A DNA stretch of 64,000 nucleotides from Flavobacterium profundi. GTDB taxonomy: Bacteria > Bacteroidota > Bacteroidia > Flavobacteriales > Flavobacteriaceae. This document shows, in pieces, positions 34,245 to 43,405 of this stretch (its first letter is position 1; every line of letters starts with the position of its first letter). Location: contig NZ_VDCZ01000010.1 in the NCBI RefSeq assembly GCF_006491645.1, positions 1 through 64,000 of the forward strand. Direction: 5' to 3'. Under the pieces are notes generated by a model. It was not told where the DNA came from and did no database searches. It worked only from the letters and a program-made list of their open reading frames with translations. Made by a program: the position numbers and the translations under genes.

Positions 34245-35420
34245 ATGAACACAATTAAAAAATTTCTTTTCTTGAGCGCTTTATCAGCTGCAATAATTAG
34301 CTGCAGTAAAGACGACAACAACAATTCAGGTTCAGACAAAGACGGAATTATTACTTCTTTAACAGATTCAGATTATAATGCAAATGCGTTAAAAGGAAAA
34401 ATTGGCGCTAATATTACGTTACCAGTTGGAGAATACATCTTAGACGGTGCTTTAGTAGTAAGTAGCCCTTATACATTAACAATTATGCCTGGTACAACTT
34501 TCAAAGCTAGACCTGGTGGAACTGATGTTTATGTTGCTGTTGAGCAAGGTGCAAAAATTAATGCTGCAGGTACTGCTGCTGCTCCAATTAAATTTACTTC
34601 AAATTCAGGAAATCCAAGATCAGGTGACTGGGGTGGTATTTTAATTATGGGTAAAGCTCCAATAAGTGGAGGTGGTTCAGCTACTACAGAAGTTGTAGAC
34701 TTTACATTTGGCGGTAGTGATGCTGCTGACAACTCTGGAACACTTACTTATGTAGTTGTAGAATATACTGGAGCAAGAATTAACAGTGACAAAGAATTTA
34801 ATGGGTTTACTTTTTATGGTGTAGGCTCAGGCACTACAGTAAATAACATTGTTTCTAAATATGGAGATGATGATGCTATCGAGTTTTTTGGTGGAACTGT
34901 AAATGTTACAAACTTATTAGTAGTAAATGCTAAAGATGACATGTTTGATTATACTCAAGGTTATTCTGGAACAATCGATAATGCATATGGAATAAGAGAA
35001 TTTGGATACAATGATGCATCAAATGACCCAAGAGGAATTGAAGGAGATGGAAATTTTGATGGATTATCTCCAACTCAATCAGGTCAATCAAACCCTACAA
35101 TGACAAATATCACTATTGTATCTAACTCAGTAGTTTCATTATCTGATGTTGTAAAAGTAAGAAGAAACAGTAAAGGTACTTTTACAAATATTTTTGTTTC
35201 ATTGGGTGCTAGTGCTCCTGCTCCTAATGATTTTGTAGATTGTACAGACGGTGCTGGTGATGCAGACGGTGCTACAACAATCACAATTATTGGTACTGGA
35301 ACAAATTTAGATATCAATGACAACAAAGCTGGTGTAAACAATGCAACTATCAACGCTTCATCTGGAACAAGTGGTGGTGCAAACATTACAGCTTTTGGAT
35401 GGACTGGTTATTTTATATAA
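34245..35420 (+). CDS. Beta-helix-like surface lipoprotein
   Basis: This 391-residue protein has a lipoprotein signal peptide with lipobox AIISC (Cys20) and a Ser/Asp/Asn-rich linker. It then has repeating short beta strands typical of right-handed beta-helix (pectin-lyase-like) proteins: LTIMPGTTFKARPGGTDVY, WGGILIMGKAPI, and TVNNIVSKYGDDDAIEFFGG. No T9SS sorting domain. It follows the TonB receptor by 41 bp, like a substrate-binding surface partner. Ligand unknown. Confidence 0.75.
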   Translation: MNTIKKFLFLSALSAAIISCSKDDNNNSGSDKDGIITSLTDSDYNANALKGKIGANITLPVGEYILDGALVVSSPYTLTIMPGTTFKARPGGTDVYVAVEQGAKINAAGTAAAPIKFTSNSGNPRSGDWGGILIMGKAPISGGGSATTEVVDFTFGGSDAADNSGTLTYVVVEYTGARINSDKEFNGFTFYGVGSGTTVNNIVSKYGDDDAIEFFGGTVNVTNLLVVNAKDDMFDYTQGYSGTIDNAYGIREFGYNDASNDPRGIEGDGNFDGLSPTQSGQSNPTMTNITIVSNSVVSLSDVVKVRRNSKGTFTNIFVSLGASAPAPNDFVDCTDGAGDADGATTITIIGTGTNLDINDNKAGVNNATINASSGTSGGANITAFGWTGYFI

Positions 35421-35421
35421 T

Positions 35422-35469
35422 AATTTTTCTATAATAAAAGTTAAAAATCCCTCAATTGAGGGATTTTTT
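35422..35469 (+). repeat. 48-bp repeat copy 1 containing a terminator
   Basis: This 48-bp block is identical to 37359-37406. It holds the perfect palindrome ATCCCTCAATTGAGGGAT with a T-run and acts as the terminator of the beta-helix gene. Confidence 0.9.
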
Positions 35470-35688
35470 TTGCTTTTTTTAATCCAACACAACCTTACAT
35501 AAAATTAAAGATTTAGAGTTTAATTGAATTAATAAAAAGAAGTTTAATCACAATTTATCAGTATAAACAACTTTTATATTATTTAATTTTAAAAATTAAA
35601 ATCATTTAATAACGCAAAATTAACCCCGTAAAAACATTGCTTAATTAATTAAGATTTACTTTTAAACAACATAAATAACCAAAATATC

Positions 35689-37344
35689 ATGAAAAAAATT
35701 ATTTTATTTGTACTTCTTAATTTCAGCTTTTCTGTATGGTCTCAAACCTCAAGCTATAGATATCATGAACTAGAAGATTTAGGAATCTATATAGAAAATG
35801 CAATTTCAATTCATTGTGCCCAAACATATGCCCCCTATCGTATTTTGGAAGTAAATTTTAGGCAAAATTATACACTAGAGGTCGGAAAAATTTATAAAGC
35901 TGACTTAGGCTTAAGCTATGGAAATTTTGGAACACGATATTACAGAGTAAAATATGCAGCTGGTTACGGTGTTGATAGAGGTGATGAAGTTGATACCCCT
36001 GTGAATTTTGGTAATCCAATAGATGTATGTAATGCCTTATCATGGAAATACATAAGACCTATATTATTAGGTTCTACATTACAAGAAGCTAAGGATAACT
36101 ATTGCTCTGGACAAACTGCAAATACAGTTAGAGAAAAGGTTAATATCAAAATAGATATTCCATTGACAATAGGTGACGTGTATTTAATGGATTTTGGTTT
36201 AGGAAGCAATTATTATATTATTGATGGTTCAAATGTTGAAAAAGGAGATTCAGATTATGATTTAGACACTACAAGTAGCACAGCTGTTTTTTCATACATT
36301 TCTGAAGCAACAATTGATTGCCCAAAACCAGATTTACAAGCAAATTATGTTTCACTAAGTGGCAGTACAAATGTCCCTGCTGGCTCTTCTAAAACAGCAA
36401 ATTATCAAATCACAAATATTGGCGGTTATGCAGATGCTTCACAATGCCAATTTTACCTTTCCAAAGACGATAATGTTTTAAGTTCAAATGATGTTTTAAT
36501 AAAACAAATAAATATTACAGCATTAAACACCAATGAAATTAGAACTGGTTCAACTACATTAACTATTCCATCAAATACTGGAATCGGGAATTACTATATT
36601 ATTATGAAAGTAAATAATAATTTAGAAATAAATCTAAATAATAATATCTCAACATTTTCATTTTCAGTTACTGCTCCAACAGGTTTTGCAGATTTAATTT
36701 TAGACATAAATAATTCGACTGCTAAATCTTCAGGATCAATTTTATCTCCACAAGCCCTATCTAGTAACGCTTCACATACTCTTTATAATAATGATTCAGA
36801 ATTAGAATTATTATTAAATGTAAAAAATATTGGACAAGCAAATTCTGGAGTAATGAAAGTTGGTTTTTATTATACTCAAGGAACTGCATATACTAATCCA
36901 ATACTCTTAAAACAAATTGATTTTACTGAAATATCTAGTAATAACTTTCAATCACAAGGTGAACATATTGAAAGAAACATTATTAGCGGATACATCGCCC
37001 CAGAAACTTCAGGTTACATACATATAGTTCTTGATATAAATAATAATGTTAATGAAGGCACAACAGGAGGTGAAAATAATAATATTTATTCGTCTATATT
37101 AGTTTATGTTTCAAGCAGTAATAGACCTAATGGAAGCAAGATGAGTATTGAAAAAAAACAACTTGTACTTCAAGATAATTTTATTACAAAATCATATAAT
37201 ATGAACATCTATGATTTTTCAGGAACTTTAATTAAATCATCTACAGTAAATTCCCTTAAACATGAAGATGAAATTATAGCTACACTTCCAACTGGTTTAT
37301 ATATTATAAAGACTCCAACAGAAACTAGAAAAATATCAAGATAG
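35689..37344 (+). CDS. Secreted CARDB-repeat protein with T9SS-like C-terminus
   Basis: This 551-residue secreted protein has a signal peptide (ends FSVWSQ), an N-terminal domain with Cys pairs (about 20-210), then two CARDB-like beta-sandwich domains (about 212-330, with YQITNIGGYADASQCQFYLS; and about 335-470, with LELLLNVKNIGQANSGVMKV). The C-terminus (YNMNIYDFSGTLIKSS ... GLYIIKT) resembles a T9SS type A sorting domain, though the YPNP start is missing. Two identical 48-bp blocks flank the gene, which hints at a duplicated or inserted segment. Function unknown; CARDB domains are adhesion-like. Confidence 0.7.
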   Translation: MKKIILFVLLNFSFSVWSQTSSYRYHELEDLGIYIENAISIHCAQTYAPYRILEVNFRQNYTLEVGKIYKADLGLSYGNFGTRYYRVKYAAGYGVDRGDEVDTPVNFGNPIDVCNALSWKYIRPILLGSTLQEAKDNYCSGQTANTVREKVNIKIDIPLTIGDVYLMDFGLGSNYYIIDGSNVEKGDSDYDLDTTSSTAVFSYISEATIDCPKPDLQANYVSLSGSTNVPAGSSKTANYQITNIGGYADASQCQFYLSKDDNVLSSNDVLIKQINITALNTNEIRTGSTTLTIPSNTGIGNYYIIMKVNNNLEINLNNNISTFSFSVTAPTGFADLILDINNSTAKSSGSILSPQALSSNASHTLYNNDSELELLLNVKNIGQANSGVMKVGFYYTQGTAYTNPILLKQIDFTEISSNNFQSQGEHIERNIISGYIAPETSGYIHIVLDINNNVNEGTTGGENNNIYSSILVYVSSSNRPNGSKMSIEKKQLVLQDNFITKSYNMNIYDFSGTLIKSSTVNSLKHEDEIIATLPTGLYIIKTPTETRKISR

Positions 37345-37358
37345 CTTATAAAGATTAG

Positions 37359-37406
37359 AATTTTTCTATAATAAAAGTTAAAAATCCCTCAATTGAGGGA
37401 TTTTTT
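37359..37406 (+). repeat. 48-bp repeat copy 2 containing a terminator
   Basis: Exact copy of 35422-35469, starting 1,937 bp further on. Terminates the CARDB gene with the same ATCCCTC/GAGGGAT stem and T-run. Confidence 0.9.
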
Positions 37407-37460
37407 ATTTGGCATTGTTATTGCATTAAAAAAAATGTTTATATTTACTTTTTTAAAATA

Positions 37461-37814
37461 ATGCGAGTGATAAAAAAATACTTTTATATAATTCTTTTTA
37501 GTACCCTTTTATTTTCTGTAGATAGTATCTCACAGAACAACAAACCTTCTGCTTCAAGTACTACTTCAACTCAAGACCCAAATATTGAGGGACTTACTAT
37601 TTATCCTAATCCAGTGAATAATGGAAAAATTTACATTACTTCTAAATTAGGTTTAGAAAAGAAAGTCGAAATTTTTGACGTATTAGGTAAAAAAGTGTTT
37701 GAAGCCGTTGTAACTACAAAAGAAGTAAATATTAGCGCGCTAAATACGGGTGTGTATATCGTAAAAGTCAAAGAAGGCGAAGCTTCTGCTACTCGAAAGT
37801 TAATTATCAACTAA
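37461..37814 (+). CDS. Small secreted protein consisting almost only of a T9SS sorting domain
   Basis: This 117-residue protein has a signal peptide (about 1-25), a linker of roughly 18 residues (Ser/Thr/Asn-rich), then directly LTIYPNPVNNGKIYI, VEIFDVLGKKVF and GVYIVKVKEGEASATRKL, a complete type A sorting domain. There is no cargo domain. It may be a free sorting-tag protein, a decoy for the sorting machinery, or the surviving end of a longer gene. A near-consensus -7 (TACTTTTT) lies just before the ATG. Confidence 0.75.
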   Translation: MRVIKKYFYIILFSTLLFSVDSISQNNKPSASSTTSTQDPNIEGLTIYPNPVNNGKIYITSKLGLEKKVEIFDVLGKKVFEAVVTTKEVNISALNTGVYIVKVKEGEASATRKLIIN

Positions 37815-37887
37815 TTAACAAAAATTCTCTCTTTTTATTTAACTGTAATTTTACATTGGCTATTTTCATAAAACAGAAAATACTTGC

Positions 37888-37895
37888 TATATTTG
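37888..37895 (+). promoter_or_regulatory. -7 box of the gene at 37918
   Basis: TATATTTG matches the TAnnTTTG consensus exactly, 22 bp before ATG 37918. No TTG at the usual -33 spacing. Confidence 0.55.
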
Positions 37896-37917
37896 TAAAC
37901 ATTTAAAAACTTAAAAA

Positions 37918-39795
37918 ATGAAAAAACTTTACTTTTTATTTACTTTATTTATTGGTATTTCTTCGTACAGTCAAGTGCTTCTACAAGACGACTTTAATTA
38001 TACCGATAATGCTTTGTTAACAGATAATGCATGGGCAGCAGTTAGTGGTGCAGGAACTAATCCAATCACTGTAGGAGCAGCTAATGGATTAACTTATTCA
38101 GGATATTCTGGAACAACAGGTATTCTTGCTGTAACTGAAGGTAATGCAGCAATGATAGACAACAATGGTGAAGACATTATTAAAACTTTCAACCCAACAA
38201 CAGGTGATATTTACATGTCATTTATGTTAAATGTAGCAAACTCCGCTACAGGTTATTTCATGGGACTAGGAAATGGAAGTACAACTTATACCGCAAGAGT
38301 TTTTGTTCAAAATGGCTCTACTGCTGGGACTTTCAAAATAGGTTTATCTAATAGTAGTACAGCGACATACGGAACAACAGATTTTAACTTAAACCAAACT
38401 TATTTAGTAATCGTAAAATACAACACTACTTCTCAAGCAGCAAGTTTATGGTGTATTGGTTCTGGTGTACCAGCAAATGAAGTTGCTGCAGGAACTGCTG
38501 AAGTAACAGCTAGCGGTTCGGGACAGTCAACAGTACAAAATGTATTTTTAAGACAATACAATGCATCTCAAAATCAAACAGTAGATGGTTTATTAGTAGC
38601 TCAAAATTGGCCAGGTGCTACTGCATGTAGCTTATCTTTCACAAGTTCAAATGCTGTTTGTGATGCCGTTACTTTGAGTTTAGATACTTACACTGCATCT
38701 ATTGATTTTACTGGTGGAGGTTCAGGAACTTATAATTTATCTACTTCATCTGGATCAATTAGTGGCGACGATCCCTCATCTGTTGCAACTGGTACGATTG
38801 TAATTTCTGGTGTTACTGAAGGAGTTAATGTTACTTTAACTGTAACAGGAACTTGTAATATTAACAATGTTGTTACAGCTCCAGAGTGTAAACCAATCAA
38901 TTCACTTCCTTTTGTAGAGCCTTTTAACTATACAGTTGGTAATTCTTTAGGATTAGAACAAACTTGGGCAAATGTAAATACAGGTGATGACATCTTAGTT
39001 ACTGCTGGCAACTTAACATATGGTACTTACACAGGTACAGGAAACTCAATTAGTTTTGATGGAGCTGGTATTGATTGTTTCACACCTTTCACAACTACTA
39101 CAAGCGGAACTCTTTATGCTGGTTTTATGTTCAATGTAACAGATTTATCAGTAATGACTGATAACAATGAAACATATTTTGCAGTTTTAACAGATGCTAC
39201 TCAATCCTTTTTAATTAGACTTTTCCTTAAAAAAGTTGGTTCACAATACCAAATTGGATTTGACTCTGCATCAACAACCACTAACTATGACGCTACTTTA
39301 AGAAACACAGGAGAAGTTGTTTATGTAGTTATGGGATATGATTTCGGAGGAACAGATATTAAAGCTTGGATAAACCCTGATTTATCAACTTTCAGCTCAG
39401 CAACTCCTGCAACTTTAACAAACACTCCAGCTGCTCCAATTACTGAATTAGCAGGGCTTTTATTAAGACAACAATCTGATACAAATACACCTTCAATCAC
39501 AATTGATGAATTAAAAATATCTACAGCAACTATTGACTTCTTAGGCACTAAATCTTTCAATGCTATTGATGGTTTAAAAATGTATCCAAACCCATTAACA
39601 GGTAACATCTTAAACTTCTCATCAAATACTAACACCGCAATGACTGTTCAAGTATATGATGTATTAGGTAAAGAAGTAGTAAAAGGAAACGTTACAAATA
39701 ACACTTTTAATACAGGTAACCTAAAAGCTGGTATTTATATTGTAAAAATTACAGAAGAAGGAAAAACAGCTACTAGAAAATTAGTTGTTAAATAA
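37918..39795 (+). CDS. Large secreted T9SS type A protein with two lectin-like domains
   Basis: This 625-residue protein has a signal peptide (ends SSYSQ). Two similar beta-sandwich units start with LLQDDFNYTDNALLTD (about 20-235) and LPFVEPFNYTVGNSLG (about 328-535). Between them is a Cys-containing Ig-like insert (about 238-325). The C-terminal T9SS sorting domain begins LKMYPNPLTGNIL and ends TATRKLVVK. The internal repeat suggests domain duplication. Probably a surface or released adhesin/lectin. Own promoter and terminator. Confidence 0.82.
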   Translation: MKKLYFLFTLFIGISSYSQVLLQDDFNYTDNALLTDNAWAAVSGAGTNPITVGAANGLTYSGYSGTTGILAVTEGNAAMIDNNGEDIIKTFNPTTGDIYMSFMLNVANSATGYFMGLGNGSTTYTARVFVQNGSTAGTFKIGLSNSSTATYGTTDFNLNQTYLVIVKYNTTSQAASLWCIGSGVPANEVAAGTAEVTASGSGQSTVQNVFLRQYNASQNQTVDGLLVAQNWPGATACSLSFTSSNAVCDAVTLSLDTYTASIDFTGGGSGTYNLSTSSGSISGDDPSSVATGTIVISGVTEGVNVTLTVTGTCNINNVVTAPECKPINSLPFVEPFNYTVGNSLGLEQTWANVNTGDDILVTAGNLTYGTYTGTGNSISFDGAGIDCFTPFTTTTSGTLYAGFMFNVTDLSVMTDNNETYFAVLTDATQSFLIRLFLKKVGSQYQIGFDSASTTTNYDATLRNTGEVVYVVMGYDFGGTDIKAWINPDLSTFSSATPATLTNTPAAPITELAGLLLRQQSDTNTPSITIDELKISTATIDFLGTKSFNAIDGLKMYPNPLTGNILNFSSNTNTAMTVQVYDVLGKEVVKGNVTNNTFNTGNLKAGIYIVKITEEGKTATRKLVVK

Positions 39796-39816
39796 TTCCT
39801 TAAAAAATATTTTTTT

Positions 39817-39848
39817 AAAAGCACTAACATAATGTTGGTGCTTTTTTT
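39817..39848 (+). terminator. terminator of the T9SS gene at 37918
   Basis: The stem AAAAGCACTAACA/TGTTGGTGCTTTT (one wobble) is followed by a T-run. Confidence 0.75.
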
Positions 39849-39854
39849 ATTTTA

Positions 39855-39862
39855 TACTTTTG
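39855..39862 (+). promoter_or_regulatory. -7 box of the LuxE-like gene
   Basis: TACTTTTG, exact consensus match, 37 bp before ATG 39900. Confidence 0.55.
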
Positions 39863-39899
39863 CATGTATTCGAAACAGAAATAGTTTCAGCAATTCATT

Positions 39900-40892
39900 A
39901 TGATTCATACAGAAGATATATTTACCATTTCAAGCAAGAGAGACTTTGAAAAACTTACCTTAAAAGTTTTTCGTTACCAATATGACAACAATAAAGTTTA
40001 TCAAGAATTTTGTAATTATCTCAATAAGGACAAGTCTAATGTAAAAACAATTCTAGACATTCCTTTTTTACCCATACAGTTTTTTAAAAGTCATGAAATT
40101 GTCAGTACAACAAACCCTGTTCAAGAAACTTTTACCAGTAGCGGAACAACTGGTTTGCAAACTAGCAAGCATTTAGTAACCGATATTTCGTTATACGAAC
40201 AAAGTTACCGTAAGGGTTTTTCAGAATTTTATGGCAATATTGAAGATTATTGCATTTTAGCTTTACTTCCTTCTTATTTAGAACGCGAAGGGTCTTCCTT
40301 AATTTATATGGTTCAGGATTTAATCCAAAGTAGCAACCACCCAGATTCTGGATTTTACTTGAATAATTATGATGATTTGATTACCAAATTGATTGCCTTA
40401 GATCAATCGGGTCAAAATGTAATTTTAATTGGAGTGACTTACGCTTTATTAGATTTAATAGAAAGACATACTTTTCAATTGAAAAACACCATCATTATGG
40501 AAACGGGTGGTATGAAAGGAAAACGAAAAGAAATGATTCGAGAAGAATTACACGCTATTTTAAGCCACGGTTTTGGTGTACCTGTTATACATTCCGAATA
40601 CGGCATGACCGAGTTGCTATCGCAAGCCTATTCACTTGGAAATGGCGTTTTCGAATGTCCTCCTTGGATGCAAATCCTAACCAGAGACACAGAAGATGCT
40701 TTGTCCTATGTTTCAAATGGAAAAACAGGAGGAATTAACGTTATTGATTTAGCCAATGTAAATTCGTGTTCGTTTATTGCCACACAAGATTTGGGAAAAA
40801 AATATCCCAACCATTCTTTCGAAGTGCTGGGACGTTTTGATCATTCTGATATTAGAGGTTGTAATTTAATGATAGATAACACACTATTTTAA
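39900..40892 (+). CDS. LuxE/PaaK-like acyl transferase (acyl-protein synthetase family)
   Basis: This 330-residue cytosolic protein has the adenylate-forming motif FTSSGTTGLQTSKH (about 77-90) and a C-terminal HSEYGMTELLSQAYS block, as in LuxE and phenylacetate-CoA ligases. Such proteins activate carboxylates as acyl-AMP and transfer the acyl group. The natural acid is unknown. Some Bacteroidota relatives lie beside surface polysaccharide genes, and the convergent neighbour here is a glycosyltransferase. Confidence 0.75.
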   Translation: MIHTEDIFTISSKRDFEKLTLKVFRYQYDNNKVYQEFCNYLNKDKSNVKTILDIPFLPIQFFKSHEIVSTTNPVQETFTSSGTTGLQTSKHLVTDISLYEQSYRKGFSEFYGNIEDYCILALLPSYLEREGSSLIYMVQDLIQSSNHPDSGFYLNNYDDLITKLIALDQSGQNVILIGVTYALLDLIERHTFQLKNTIIMETGGMKGKRKEMIREELHAILSHGFGVPVIHSEYGMTELLSQAYSLGNGVFECPPWMQILTRDTEDALSYVSNGKTGGINVIDLANVNSCSFIATQDLGKKYPNHSFEVLGRFDHSDIRGCNLMIDNTLF

Positions 40893-40915
40893 TTGATAAT
40901 ATAACCTTTGTCTTT

Positions 40916-41923
40916 CTACCAAAAAATAGACCTTACTACAAATTTCACTTTGGTTTTAAACCTTAGAATTTTAAAATATGAAGAATATTGATTTAAAACA
41001 AAAAACAAGAACTTTAATCGATAAGAACGAAGTCTTTTAAAATAAAAATTCAGGTTCTCATTAATCGTATTTTGGATTAAAGCATCCTCAAAAAAATGCG
41101 ATTCCTTTTGAAAAAGTTCAAATTTATGAAGTGCTACTATAATTTTTTTCAATTCATTGTGCCTTTCAACTTGCTCTACTCGCAACCCTTTTTTTAGATA
41201 TTTCAATTCTTCTTCATCACAAACCAAACCAAAAGTATTCACATATTTTAACTGTATGGATTGTTTCACTTTTTCATAATCCACAGCAATAGTATGACTA
41301 ATATTGTTATCGTGTAATCTATACTTTATTAAAGGTTTTTGAATATTATAAAGTTTATGCTTCATAATGATTCTAGTCCATAATTCGTAGTCTTCCATAG
41401 GTACAAAATCAGGATTAAAAACAGCAGTAGAAAAAACTTTTTTTCGCGCTAAAACGGTGGAATTTCCTATATAATTTTCGTAAATGAACGCTAATTTCAG
41501 TTCTTCATTTGTTTCTTTAATATAAGCTTGTTCATAATCAACATTTTTTCCAAATCGCAACCAAAATCCGCCACATAAATCCACATTAGAATTTGTCTTA
41601 AAAAAATTAACTTGAACTTCTAGTCGGTCGTGAAAACAAATATCATCTGCATCGATGAAACCAATGAAATCTCCTGTTGCTTTGGAAATACCAAAATTCC
41701 TAACAATAGCTGGTTTTTGATTTTGGTCAAAACTAAAAACTTTTATCCTAGCATCTCTTTTTTGATAGGTTTCTAAAATAGCTAAACTACCGTCATTGGA
41801 ATTGTCATTTATGGCAAGTAATTCCCAGTTTGTATAGGTTTGATTTAGAATGCTATCTATAGTTTCTTCTAAAAAATTTTCAGCATTATAAATGGGCATT
41901 ATCAATGTTACCAACTCACTCAT
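40916..41923 (-). CDS. Family 2 glycosyltransferase
   Basis: This 335-residue protein has the GT2 start LVTLIMPIYNAENFLEETIDSI, AINDNSNDGS, the DXD-like FIGFIDADD (about 90-98) and a later EDYELWTRI. The last third is basic and helical. Likely adds a sugar to a cell-surface glycan; donor and acceptor unknown. Convergent with the LuxE-like gene. Confidence 0.8.
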   Translation of the reverse strand: MSELVTLIMPIYNAENFLEETIDSILNQTYTNWELLAINDNSNDGSLAILETYQKRDARIKVFSFDQNQKPAIVRNFGISKATGDFIGFIDADDICFHDRLEVQVNFFKTNSNVDLCGGFWLRFGKNVDYEQAYIKETNEELKLAFIYENYIGNSTVLARKKVFSTAVFNPDFVPMEDYELWTRIIMKHKLYNIQKPLIKYRLHDNNISHTIAVDYEKVKQSIQLKYVNTFGLVCDEEELKYLKKGLRVEQVERHNELKKIIVALHKFELFQKESHFFEDALIQNTINENLNFYFKRLRSYRLKFLFFVLNQYSSYFKILRFKTKVKFVVRSIFW

Positions 41924-41959
41924 TTTACTTCATTTAACCCAATTATACTATTGAATTTT

Positions 41960-43267
41960 TTATTTACAGTTTACAACAAAATAGTTTTTCTTCCCTTTTT
42001 GCACCAATACAAATTGATTGCCAATTAAATCACTCTTTTGCAAAACAAAGGCTTCCGTAACTTTTTCTTTATTAATTGAAATAGAATTTTCTTTCAATGA
42101 CCTTCTTGCTTCTCCATTCGAAGACAAAAAACCTGTTTTTTCATTTAATAAGGATACAATATCAATTCCTTCTTCTAATTCTGAAAGGGCAACTTCAGCC
42201 ATTGGAATCCCTTCAAAAACTTCTAATAAGGCTTTTTCAGAAAGTGTTTTCAAATCGGTCATGTCTTTACTAAAGAATGCTCCCGAGGCAAAAATGGCAC
42301 TCTCTAAATCCTCTTTGGAATGCACTAACAACATCAATTCTTCAGCCAAACGCTTTTGTAGCACTCTTAAATGGGGAGCCTCATGATGTTCAGCAATTAA
42401 TTTTTCAACTGTTTCTTGATCTAGAAACGTAAAAATTTTGATATATTTTTCTGCATCAATATCTGTTGTGTTTAACCAAAATTGGTAAAATTTATATGGT
42501 GATGTTTTATCCGCGTCCAACCACACATTCCCTCCTTCAGATTTTCCAAATTTAGAACCATCAGCTTTGGTGATTAAAGGACAGGTCATGGCATACGCTT
42601 TGGAACGCTCCTCATTATCCACGTTCATTCTACGTACCAATTCGGTACCTGTAGTAATATTTCCCCATTGATCGCTTCCTCCCATTTGTAACAAACAATT
42701 GTATTCTTTATTCAAATGATAAAAATCGTAGCCTTGAATCAATTGGTAGGTAAACTCTGTAAAACTCATTCCTTCACTACCTTCGTCACCACTTAAACGT
42801 TTCTTTACAGAATCTTTAGCCATCATGTAGTTAACCGTAATACGTTTCCCCACATCTCGTGCGAAATTAATGAATGAAAAATCTTTCATCCAATCATAGT
42901 TATTGACTAATATAGGAGCAGCAGCATCAGTTGCATTGAAATCTAAAAAGCGAGACAAAACACGTTTAATACCTTCTACATTATGATTTAATGTAGCTTC
43001 ATCTAACAAATTGCGCTCATTTGATTTTCCAGAAGGATCACCAATCATCCCTGTGGCACCACCTACTAAAGCAATAGGCTTATGACCAAAATTTCTCAAA
43101 TGCATTAGTAAAATGATAGGCACTAAACTCCCTATGTGTAAAGAATCTGAGGTAGGATCAAAGCCAATATAAACAGTGGTAGACTCTTTAACCAGTTGTT
43201 CTTCAGTTCCAGGCATCATATCATGAATAAGGCCTCTCCATCTTAATTCTTCTACTAAATTCTTCAT
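41960..43267 (-). CDS. tyrS: Tyrosyl-tRNA synthetase
   Basis: This 435-residue class I synthetase has the HIGH motif as HIGS (residues 44-47, in [10 protein letters not shown]), the KMSKS loop as [19 protein letters not shown] for tyrosine binding, and an S4 RNA-binding domain at the C-terminus ([18 protein letters not shown]). I chose ATG 43267: the longer frame to 43297 runs through an exact -7 box at 43286-43293. Confidence 0.93.
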   Translation of the reverse strand: MKNLVEELRWRGLIHDMMPGTEEQLVKESTTVYIGFDPTSDSLHIGSLVPIILLMHLRNFGHKPIALVGGATGMIGDPSGKSNERNLLDEATLNHNVEGIKRVLSRFLDFNATDAAAPILVNNYDWMKDFSFINFARDVGKRITVNYMMAKDSVKKRLSGDEGSEGMSFTEFTYQLIQGYDFYHLNKEYNCLLQMGGSDQWGNITTGTELVRRMNVDNEERSKAYAMTCPLITKADGSKFGKSEGGNVWLDADKTSPYKFYQFWLNTTDIDAEKYIKIFTFLDQETVEKLIAEHHEAPHLRVLQKRLAEELMLLVHSKEDLESAIFASGAFFSKDMTDLKTLSEKALLEVFEGIPMAEVALSELEEGIDIVSLLNEKTGFLSSNGEARRSLKENSISINKEKVTEAFVLQKSDLIGNQFVLVQKGKKNYFVVNCK

Positions 43268-43285
43268 TTTTGTAATTAATTTTCG

Positions 43286-43293
43286 CAAATATA
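43286..43293 (-). promoter_or_regulatory. -7 box of tyrS
   Basis: The minus strand reads TATATTTG, 18 bp before ATG 43267. It rules out the upstream start codon. Confidence 0.6.
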
Positions 43294-43405
43294 TCAATTT
43301 TAGAAACCAAACTTCCTATTCCAAATTCCAAATTTTAGCAATTTTTAAAAAAATATTCTGAAAGTCATCCTATCAAAAGTCAAACAATCTCTTTATATTT
43401 ACCCT

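Noticed and set aside
34529..35386. Minus-strand frames in the beta-helix lipoprotein gene
   Set aside because: Low-complexity Pro/Ala/Val-rich shadows of a repetitive coding sequence.
43268..43297. Upstream start of tyrS
   Set aside because: An exact -7 box lies within it, 18 bp before ATG 43267.
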